Origin: Candidatus Bathyarchaeota archaeon
GTDB taxonomy: Archaea > Thermoproteota > Bathyarchaeia > Bathyarchaeales > B26-1
Assembly: GCA_018396795.1 (NCBI GenBank)
Contig: JAGTRH010000064.1
Location: 1 to 7,452, forward strand
Length of the DNA: 7,452 nt
Direction of reading: 5' to 3'
Shown: positions 1-5,645 of the stretch, piece by piece
Layout of the letters: every line of letters begins with the position of its first letter
Position numbering within the stretch: the stretch's first letter is position 1
The notes under the pieces: model-generated
Seen by the model: only the letters and a program-made list of their open reading frames with translations
Told to the model about the DNA's origin: nothing
Databases searched by the model: none
Position numbers and translations under genes: made by a program

Positions 1-1
1 A

Positions 2-595
2 ACTAACATAACGGGTGGCTACGTGGTTAAACTGCTCTATCTGAACAGGGGTTTAGCTGAAGAATTTCTCTGGTTCATAACCGAATCAATAATTGAGAGG
101 ATGAAGGCTTGGCATAGGCTGCTTAAGATCTCTTTTCCATATGAAGGCTTCGGGTTTGCGGACGATTCAATTCAGCTTCTGTCTCCTAAAGCCTATAAGG
201 AATTCGTCCTCCCCCTCCACAGAAAGATAGTTAACACTTTCTGCTCGAGAAGGCCAAGCATACACTTATGTGGCGCAGTTATACAGCATCTTAAAACCTT
301 GAGGGAGGAGTTTAACATTTCCTCCATAGACACCGGGTTTCCACTGGATCTGGGTAAGGCGAGAGAAATCCTTGGAGAAGACGTAGTAATACAGGGTGGT
401 GTAAGAGTTACAACCCTTAAACAGGGTCCTTTAAGCAAGATAGAGGATGAGGTTAAAAGCATATTTGGCTCCGGGGTCGCGAAAGGGAAAAGGTTTATTT
501 TCCGAGATGCCAATAACGTGGCTCCAAATACTCCTGTAGAACACCTCAACTTCACCTATGAGCTTGTGAAGAGAATCGGCCTCCATAGGGAGTAA
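2..595 (+). CDS. UroD/MtaA-like family protein, 3' part of the gene (5' end outside the window)
   Basis: This is the C-terminal part of a protein of the uroporphyrinogen decarboxylase superfamily, which includes UroD and the cobalamin:coenzyme M methyltransferases MtaA/MtbA. The frame is open to the left edge. The residues before the GTG at 23 (TNITGGY) fit the family, so GTG is not the true start, and well over 100 residues are probably missing. Visible landmarks are GFGFADD followed by LLSPKAYKEFVLP (the usual D..xLLSPxxYxEFVxP block), the HLCG motif at 263-274, the IDTGFPLDLGKAREILG block and an APNTPVEHL C-terminal block. HxC provides two zinc ligands in MtaA/MtbA. The cysteine expected before the last block is Asn here (512-514), so the zinc site looks incomplete. 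A heme role is unlikely given the carbohydrate-catabolic neighbours. Methyl transfer or another UroD-like reaction is possible, but the substrate is unknown. Family confidence is high and function confidence low. Confidence 0.85.
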   Translation, partial: TNITGGYVVKLLYLNRGLAEEFLWFITESIIERMKAWHRLLKISFPYEGFGFADDSIQLLSPKAYKEFVLPLHRKIVNTFCSRRPSIHLCGAVIQHLKTLREEFNISSIDTGFPLDLGKAREILGEDVVIQGGVRVTTLKQGPLSKIEDEVKSIFGSGVAKGKRFIFRDANNVAPNTPVEHLNFTYELVKRIGLHRE

Positions 596-635
596 AGTAG
601 GATTAACTCTCACCTCGCTGGCAATCGAAAATTAC

Positions 636-660
636 GGGTGATTTTTCCATAACCCTTTTT
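636..660 (+). terminator. possible weak terminator after the UroD-like gene
   Basis: About 40 bases after the UroD-like stop codon, a short GGGT (636-639) can pair with ACCC (652-655). Between and after these lie T-runs at 642-646 and 656-660. Archaeal termination relies mainly on T-tracts, and the downstream gene has its own promoter, so a stop here is reasonable. The hairpin has only four pairs and is weak evidence by itself. Confidence 0.35.
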
Positions 661-700
661 CCACCCCTTTGGGACTGAAAGGAGAAACGGGATGACAACA

Positions 701-710
701 TTTTTTAAAG
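701..710 (+). promoter_or_regulatory. archaeal TATA box for the amidohydrolase gene
   Basis: TTTTTTAAAG is centred about 26 bases before the ATG at 731, the usual distance between an archaeal TATA box and the transcription start. The preceding GACAACA could serve as a weak BRE. No GGAGG-like sequence lies between the box and the ATG. The simplest reading is a leaderless mRNA starting at or next to the start codon. Confidence 0.6.
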
Positions 711-730
711 TGGCATGCAAAGAATAGCTT

Positions 731-1954
731 ATGGACCCTACCTATGCTGAGATTTCCAAGATAATTGCAGATATGCATGTGGTAGACACACATGAACACA
801 CTTATCCGCAAGAATTCGTAGCACGCAGAAACCCGTCCATTAGCGACATTTTAGAAGGCGCCTACGTTTTCTGGATTGCTAAACCACCTGCTAAGAGAGA
901 CGACCTTAAAAGCCTTGTGGAAAACGTTAGAAAGATTTCGGGAAGTGCCTTCTATAAATCCTGTAGTATCGCTATTAAGGACATATACGGGGTGAATATA
1001 GATCCTCCTAGTGAAGACGCTTTCTTAGAAGCTTCAAACCTTATCCGTGAAGCGTACAAGAGCAACTACTGGACTAGGAGAGTATTTAAGGAAAGCTCTT
1101 TAATAGATAAGGTTCTCTGGGATCCGTATTGGGATGTTTGGAGAGGAAGCTTCGACCCAGAGCTTTTCAAGCCAGTCTTCAGAATAAATTCGCTACTGTT
1201 CGGCTATGAAAGGGACGTTAGAGATCACAATGGAAATAGCCCCTATGTTTTCGAAGACTATTTGAATCTTAAAGTTGAAACTTTTGAAAATTATATGAGG
1301 CTCGTGGATAGGGTGTTGAATGAGGCTAAAAGAAGAGGCTATGTTGCGCTTAAATCAGCCCTTGCATACGATAGGCCGATATTGTTTGAAGATGTTGAGG
1401 AAAACGATGCTAAGAGGATTTTCGACAAAAGGGGGTTGGGATTAACTTCTAGAGATATTAGGCTATTCCAAGACTTCATCCTACACTATATTCTAACTAA
1501 GGCAAGTGAGCTCGGTTTCCCCGTTCAATTTCATACGGGTTTGGCTATTATAGAGGGGTCGAACCCCATGAATCTGGTAAATATTATACGGAAATACAGC
1601 AATGTCAATTTCATACTTTTCCATGGCGGATACCCTTGGATAAGAGAAACTGCAGCGATAGCCATGAGCTTTAGAAACGTATATATAGACTTCTGCTGGC
1701 TTCCAATAATATCTCCATCAGCCTGCAGGCTTCTGATAAGGGAAGTTGTTGAACTAGGACTTTCAAGCAGAGCCATGTGGGGAGGAGATTGCTGGGTGGC
1801 TGAAGCAACATACGGTGCGCTAAAACTATTCAAAAACCTATTATCCGAAGTACTCTCTAAAATGGTGGATAGAAGTTACCTGAAGTTTGATGAGGCTTTA
1901 GAAATAGCCTCTCAAATCTTGAGCGAAAACGCCGCGCAAATATTCAACATCTAG
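731..1954 (+). CDS. metal-dependent amidohydrolase, Amidohydro_2/FluG-N-like (TIM barrel)
   Basis: This 407-residue protein is a complete TIM-barrel amidohydrolase. The metal-site series is intact and in order: HxH at H21/H23 (VDTHEHTYP), Lys208 in the ALKSALAY block, His268 in PVQFHTG, His298 in LFHGGYPW and Asp353 in WGGDCW. The K-S-x-x-A-Y and QFHTGL blocks resemble the amidohydrolase domain at the N terminus of FluG-type glutamine-synthetase fusions, but no synthetase domain is attached. The superfamily also includes lactonases, decarboxylases and, more distantly, uronate isomerase. In a neighbourhood rich in sugar-cleaving enzymes, a sugar-lactone or sugar-acid step is an attractive inference but not shown. 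There is no signal peptide, so it is probably cytoplasmic. The ATG at 731 is supported by a TATA box 26 bases upstream. The gene is monocistronic: the next gene converges on it. Fold and family are very likely; the substrate is unknown. Confidence 0.88.
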   Translation: MDPTYAEISKIIADMHVVDTHEHTYPQEFVARRNPSISDILEGAYVFWIAKPPAKRDDLKSLVENVRKISGSAFYKSCSIAIKDIYGVNIDPPSEDAFLEASNLIREAYKSNYWTRRVFKESSLIDKVLWDPYWDVWRGSFDPELFKPVFRINSLLFGYERDVRDHNGNSPYVFEDYLNLKVETFENYMRLVDRVLNEAKRRGYVALKSALAYDRPILFEDVEENDAKRIFDKRGLGLTSRDIRLFQDFILHYILTKASELGFPVQFHTGLAIIEGSNPMNLVNIIRKYSNVNFILFHGGYPWIRETAAIAMSFRNVYIDFCWLPIISPSACRLLIREVVELGLSSRAMWGGDCWVAEATYGALKLFKNLLSEVLSKMVDRSYLKFDEALEIASQILSENAAQIFNI

Positions 1955-1956
1955 AA

Positions 1957-1972
1957 AGTTAAACGTTTAACT
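1957..1972. repeat. perfect 16-base palindrome just after the amidohydrolase stop codon
   Basis: AGTTAAACGTTTAACT is identical to its reverse complement and starts two bases after the TAG at 1952-1954. The symmetry extends imperfectly to ATCTA (1949-1953) and TAGAT (1972-1976) if GAAA (1954-1957) is bulged out. It could be a dyad bound by a dimeric regulator or part of the terminator between the two convergent genes. With no loop it would make a poor RNA hairpin. A 9-base piece, ACGTTTAAC, recurs at 5522-5530 soon after the ceramidase-like gene. Confidence 0.5.
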
Positions 1973-2000
1973 AGATTAAAGGAAAAGAGCGTACTATACG

Positions 2001-2031
2001 TTTCTCCAGGGCTATCCATGAGAAATAAAAG
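2001..2031 (-). terminator. hairpin and T-tract between convergent genes, probable terminator of the glycosidase gene
   Basis: TTTCTC (2001-2006) pairs with GAGAAA (2020-2025), and an inner GG/CC pair (2009-2010 with 2016-2017) extends the stem across a small internal loop. On the - strand the first downstream T-rich stretch, TTTTATTT (2024-2031), comes about 15 bases after the glycosidase stop codon at 2046-2048. Such T-tracts are typical archaeal termination signals. On the + strand the hairpin is not followed by a clear T-run, so its role for the amidohydrolase transcript is less certain. Confidence 0.4.
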
Positions 2032-2045
2032 TAGGTTTATTGAGT

Positions 2046-4022
2046 CTAGGCTCTCTGTAATATATAGTACATTGATGGCCATATTTTTCCTATTTCAAAT
2101 CTAAGCATCCCGTCTTTATATTCTACTGGTATTGTGCCCGTGTAGAAGCCTTCTGGACTGATGGACCAGATTCTAAGGCGGTTTATGCTAATTAATTCGA
2201 TTGAAGCCTGAATGGGTTCGATTATTATGGGCCCGTGCCCAATATCAGTTGGATATGTGTGTTCGGCGTCGTATTTAGCACCGGTATTATCCGCTCTTCC
2301 AACTGCCGTTAAGAGAAGATGCGAAGACTCGTTAATCGGTTTATTCGTCAATGAGCTTAATGCTATTGTCGCAAACTGGGTTTTTACGCTCATTTTCATA
2401 CCTTTCAGCACTCTTTCCCCTATTTCACCAAGGAACCCATAAGCCGCTTTCGTGTAAGGTGTATCTATCCAACCATACTTTTTCTCCCAATTACGATACA
2501 GTTGCCCCGTGTCTGAAACTACCTCATTCTTACATTGAGCGATTAATGTTGTGTCATCCGGTGAAATCGCCATGTCTATAATAGGGGCTTGTCTCGGTAA
2601 AACCATACCGATTCCATGTTTTTCAGATATTGTCTTCAAAGCCTTTATAGCCGTCACCCTCGATTTTTCCGGATGAGAAATAATATCGTCAGTAATTCGA
2701 ATTCCAATAGTTTTTCTAGCTGTTTCAACGTCTCCACGACGGAACAGCAAAGCCGCGTGATAGAACAGCCCGAATTTAGCAGGGTCAATAAATGGTGCTT
2801 CAAATAATACTCTGTGCCTTCCCCCTCCCATAGTTATTCCTCCCATATGGTCTACAGGCCCAAAGTAGCAATATCTGTATGTGTGAAGGATCACACCACT
2901 CCAATCTTGAAAACCAGCCATACCTGCTATTAATAACGGGCTCTCCGCACGCCACTCATTCGGCCATGGTTCATCCCACTCTGAAACAACAAACGGTTTA
3001 TCTATAAATCTGTTGAAAGACAGCGTTCCGAAAATATCTGTCTTTCCAACCATCGGCTCGTTCTTTCCCCACCCCCAATAGCAGTGTGAATCCGTATAGT
3101 CGCATACAGTTAAGCTGTAGAGTAGACCTAAACTTTGGCTCCAATTTGTTCCTGTTATGGGAATTCTCACCCCAATATCACGGAGAAACCCTATTATCTC
3201 TTTATAATAGTTTTGAGTTATTTCGGCGAAAAACCTTAGAATCGGCTCAGTAGGTTTAGTGAAATCTATCTTTTCATCTCCGGCTTTTATGTCATACTCT
3301 TTTGCCCATGCTCGATACCTTTCTTCAAGCCTTGATCGATATGGTTCAAGTGTCACTTGATGTGTGAATAAATCGCATTCGTTAACTATCTCCATAAGTG
3401 CAATTGCAGGATCGTCTTTATATGCCAATCCTGTGTAAGGATTTATATGTGTCCAAAGATCATAGCTAAACTTCTTCTGCAATTCTATGAGTCTTCTATC
3501 AAAGCAAACATATGGTTTAGCAGCTTCACCCAAATCGTCAACAGCATCTACACTATCGCCAGGCTTGAACTTGCGATAGGTTAGCTGATCCAGATAAATA
3601 TAGACGCCTTCCTTCTTTAGACAGTATATCAGATAGTCAAGTTTATCTAGACTCTTAGGGTCAAAATTCAACGTGTTTTCAAGAGGCTTGCCTTTACTGA
3701 ATTGAAAAATATTTGGTGTAGACCATTCGGCGTCAAGTTGATGCGTTCTAACCATATTTATACCGAACTTGGCAACTCTCCGAGCAGTCTTCTCAGCCAA
3801 CTCGTGTGGTGGAAAATTAGCTGCGGCATTAAAACATGTCCCCCAGAATCTGACCTTAGTGCCATCTTCAAACATAAATTTATTACCTTTAACCATAAGG
3901 AAACCGTGTATACCGGCAGGCCTATCCTTCTCGTACAGGAATGATAGGTCTAACGGGGCATCATCCCACGGATATTCGAAGGGTATCCATTTAGATTCAC
4001 TATTAAGGTTCTCCTTATTCAT
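2046..4022 (-). CDS. glycoside hydrolase, clan GH-A (cellulase/GH5-like), cytoplasmic
   Basis: The 658-residue product carries a GH-A type (beta/alpha)8 domain at roughly residues 35-400 and a C-terminal accessory region, probably beta-rich. Visible landmarks are FWGTCFNAA (about 59-67), GINMVRTH (87-94), the acid/base Glu215 in EIVNEC at the end of strand 4, SHCYWGW (312-318), the nucleophile Glu348 in VVSEWDEPW at strand 7, and Trp374 near strand 8. Paired NE and SE glutamates imply a retaining mechanism. The C-terminal part has SDTGQ (about 502-506) followed by IDTPYTKAAYGFLG, seen in many large glycosidases of this clan, and a VGRADNTG block. No signal peptide is visible, so it probably cleaves imported oligosaccharides or glycosides. 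The exact GH family and sugar specificity (beta-mannoside, beta-glucoside or other) cannot be told by eye. The ATG at 4022 is preceded by AGGAG with 8-base spacing. The gene is divergent from the ceramidase-like gene and convergent with the amidohydrolase gene. Confidence 0.88.
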   Translation of the reverse strand: MNKENLNSESKWIPFEYPWDDAPLDLSFLYEKDRPAGIHGFLMVKGNKFMFEDGTKVRFWGTCFNAAANFPPHELAEKTARRVAKFGINMVRTHQLDAEWSTPNIFQFSKGKPLENTLNFDPKSLDKLDYLIYCLKKEGVYIYLDQLTYRKFKPGDSVDAVDDLGEAAKPYVCFDRRLIELQKKFSYDLWTHINPYTGLAYKDDPAIALMEIVNECDLFTHQVTLEPYRSRLEERYRAWAKEYDIKAGDEKIDFTKPTEPILRFFAEITQNYYKEIIGFLRDIGVRIPITGTNWSQSLGLLYSLTVCDYTDSHCYWGWGKNEPMVGKTDIFGTLSFNRFIDKPFVVSEWDEPWPNEWRAESPLLIAGMAGFQDWSGVILHTYRYCYFGPVDHMGGITMGGGRHRVLFEAPFIDPAKFGLFYHAALLFRRGDVETARKTIGIRITDDIISHPEKSRVTAIKALKTISEKHGIGMVLPRQAPIIDMAISPDDTTLIAQCKNEVVSDTGQLYRNWEKKYGWIDTPYTKAAYGFLGEIGERVLKGMKMSVKTQFATIALSSLTNKPINESSHLLLTAVGRADNTGAKYDAEHTYPTDIGHGPIIIEPIQASIELISINRLRIWSISPEGFYTGTIPVEYKDGMLRFEIGKIWPSMYYILQRA

Positions 4023-4030
4023 CTGAACTA

Positions 4031-4035
4031 CTCCT
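4031..4035 (-). promoter_or_regulatory. ribosome binding site of the glycosidase gene
   Basis: On the - strand AGGAG lies 8 bases before the ATG at 4020-4022, a standard Shine-Dalgarno position. It supports this start and implies a leadered transcript, unlike the two leaderless-looking + strand genes. Confidence 0.55.
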
Positions 4036-4085
4036 GCATCTATGAATGGGACATTAAATGTTTTACTTCAATGCAGACAAAACCC

Positions 4086-4094
4086 ATATATAAA
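4086..4094. promoter_or_regulatory. strong TATA element between divergent genes, possibly used in both directions
   Basis: The + strand reads ATATATAAA and the - strand TTTATATAT, the latter a near-perfect archaeal TATA box. Reading right, transcription would begin near 4116, next to the ATG at 4119 of the ceramidase-like gene. Reading left, it would begin near 4064, giving a leader of about 42 bases that contains the AGGAG site of the glycosidase gene. A weaker box, CATTTAATG on the - strand (4052-4060), is an alternative for the glycosidase but would place the start downstream of AGGAG. Confidence 0.5.
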
Positions 4095-4118
4095 CAGAGT
4101 ATGAAGGTGAAGGTGAAA

Positions 4119-5513
4119 ATGAGAAGGAATGGTGGCATTGGTTCCTTATACGCTGGTGTAGCGCAAGTGGATATTACGCCTGAGAGGGGGACCCAGCTTG
4201 CTGGTGATATAGGTAGATATAGACCGAACGAATTTGTTTTGGACCCGATTTACGCGAAAGCATTGGTTTTAGAGTCTAATGGAAGCAAACTATGTTTTTT
4301 ATCATGCGACCTAGCCAGCATAACTGCTGAATGGGCGAATAAAATCCGGAAATTAGCTTCAGAAAAATTTGGACTTAAGCCCGAGGCTGTACTGATTCAT
4401 GCCGTCCAGAACCATGCTGCACCATCAATAGGTCATATCATGGTTAGTAATGAATGTAACTTAATACCCCCTGAACTGCCTTGGCTACGCGATGGTGACG
4501 CTGAATATAGTTCTTTTGCCTTAGCACGAATTCTTGAAGCGATCAGTATCGCGAATAAGAATTCTGAGCCAGCTTGGATAGGTGCAGCAAGTGGTGTTGA
4601 AGGTAGGGTTGCCTTTAACAGACGCTTTGTTATGCGGAATGGAAAAGTTCAAACACACCCACGGGCAGCCGACCCTAACATTTTATATGCTGAGGGACCT
4701 ATAGACCCTGAGCTTGGCGTAGTATGCATAGTTACGGAGGATGCTAGGGTCTCAGCTATGATTCTATACTACACCTGTCATCCAACACACGGCTATCCTA
4801 ACAGGTATGTTACTGCCGACTGGCCTGGAGCATGGTCAAATGGAGTAAGAGAGGTATTTGGAGAAACATGCATACCTCTAGTGGTTAACGGTTGTTGCGG
4901 CAATATACATCATATGAACCATCTTGACCCCAACTATGTTGACGACCAATACCGTATGGGGCGTTTACTTACAGAGACTGCAGTGAACGTTGCAAAGAGG
5001 ATAAGCGATTACAGAAATGATGTTGTATTGGATTTTAGAGCAACGAACATCAAGATACCTTTAAGAGAAATAAGTCGGGATGAGTTTGAAAAGGCGAGGC
5101 AATTATTGCGTAAGCATCCTGAGCCTTTATGGGTTGACGATACGCATACTCGTGTAGATTGGGATTGGATGTATGCAGTATCGTTGCTTGATCTATACGA
5201 GCAACGGCAACGCTACCCGTATTTTGACTATGAAATACAGGTTCTTCGCGTGGGCAATATTGCTTTTGTCGGCTTAATGGGTGAACCATTCGTCGAAGGG
5301 CAACTGGCAATTAAGTTGCAATCACCAACGTATCCGACTTATGTACTACATAATTGCAACGGTTACGCAGGGTATATCCCGACGAAGCACGCCTTTCAAG
5401 GAGGTGGCTACGAAACTCGTACGTCAAACTGGTCCAAGCTAGCTCCTGAAGCATTAGACATCATAGTCAATGAATCAGTAAAAATGCTTAAAGAGATTTT
5501 TACATCTAAATGA
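4119..5513 (+). CDS. neutral/alkaline ceramidase-fold hydrolase (N-terminal catalytic domain family)
   Basis: The protein matches the catalytic domain of neutral/alkaline non-lysosomal ceramidases, zinc amidases that cleave N-acyl bonds. Numbered from an upstream ATG at 4071, the markers are AGVAQVDITP near the N terminus, FLSCDLA, HAVQNHAAP (His110, His115), CHPTHGYP (His237), ADWPGAW, GCCGNIH, MGEPFVEG (Glu405, Glu409) and NGYAGYIPT (Tyr432, Tyr435). Two His, one Glu and one Tyr bind zinc in the Pseudomonas enzyme, and counterparts of all four appear present. The usual THTHSGP motif is altered to HAVQNHAAP. The C-terminal immunoglobulin-like domain of bacterial ceramidases is missing: at about 465 residues this is the catalytic part only. 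ATG 4119 is chosen because a TATA box at 4086-4094 fits a transcript starting near 4116. ATGs at 4101 or 4071 would add 6 or 16 basic residues without a family match. No signal peptide is seen. The natural substrate is probably not ceramide; a sugar-linked or lipid amide is an inference. Confidence 0.87.
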   Translation: MRRNGGIGSLYAGVAQVDITPERGTQLAGDIGRYRPNEFVLDPIYAKALVLESNGSKLCFLSCDLASITAEWANKIRKLASEKFGLKPEAVLIHAVQNHAAPSIGHIMVSNECNLIPPELPWLRDGDAEYSSFALARILEAISIANKNSEPAWIGAASGVEGRVAFNRRFVMRNGKVQTHPRAADPNILYAEGPIDPELGVVCIVTEDARVSAMILYYTCHPTHGYPNRYVTADWPGAWSNGVREVFGETCIPLVVNGCCGNIHHMNHLDPNYVDDQYRMGRLLTETAVNVAKRISDYRNDVVLDFRATNIKIPLREISRDEFEKARQLLRKHPEPLWVDDTHTRVDWDWMYAVSLLDLYEQRQRYPYFDYEIQVLRVGNIAFVGLMGEPFVEGQLAIKLQSPTYPTYVLHNCNGYAGYIPTKHAFQGGGYETRTSNWSKLAPEALDIIVNESVKMLKEIFTSK

Positions 5514-5615
5514 AAAGGCGCACGTTTAACCCACATGCTCCAATACTGACGATGGTACTGAAATGACTATGAACAATATTCATTAGGTCAAATAATCTTA
5601 AACTGAACACCAAGG

Positions 5616-5627
5616 TTTAAATATATA
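5616..5627 (+). promoter_or_regulatory. archaeal TATA box for the sulfatase-fold gene
   Basis: TTTAAATATATA begins 30 bases before the ATG at 5646, and its TTTAAATAT core is centred 26 bases upstream. The stretch between box and ATG has no Shine-Dalgarno sequence, so the mRNA is probably leaderless. The gene therefore has its own promoter although it follows the ceramidase-like gene in the same direction after only 132 bases. Confidence 0.65.
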
Positions 5628-5645
5628 CTCGGAAAACTTGTATAC

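Noticed and set aside
23..25. GTG as the start codon of the UroD-like gene
   Set aside because: The frame stays open to the left edge, the residues before GTG fit the family, and the visible protein is far shorter than normal for the family.
193..555. 120-codon open frame on the - strand opposite the UroD-like gene
   Set aside because: It lies fully inside a clear family match on the other strand and its translation shows no recognisable motif.
1531..1833. 100-codon open frame on the - strand inside the amidohydrolase gene
   Set aside because: It overlaps conserved metal-site blocks of the real gene and has no domain-like features.
4071..4118. ATG at 4071 (or 4101) as the start of the ceramidase-like gene
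   Set aside because: The strong TATA box at 4086-4094 would lie inside or next to the coding region, and the extra basic residues match nothing in the family. It is kept as an alternative start.
5497..5501. T-run at the end of the ceramidase-like gene as its terminator
   Set aside because: It is inside the coding sequence before the stop codon and could end the transcript too early, so it is too weak to list as a feature.
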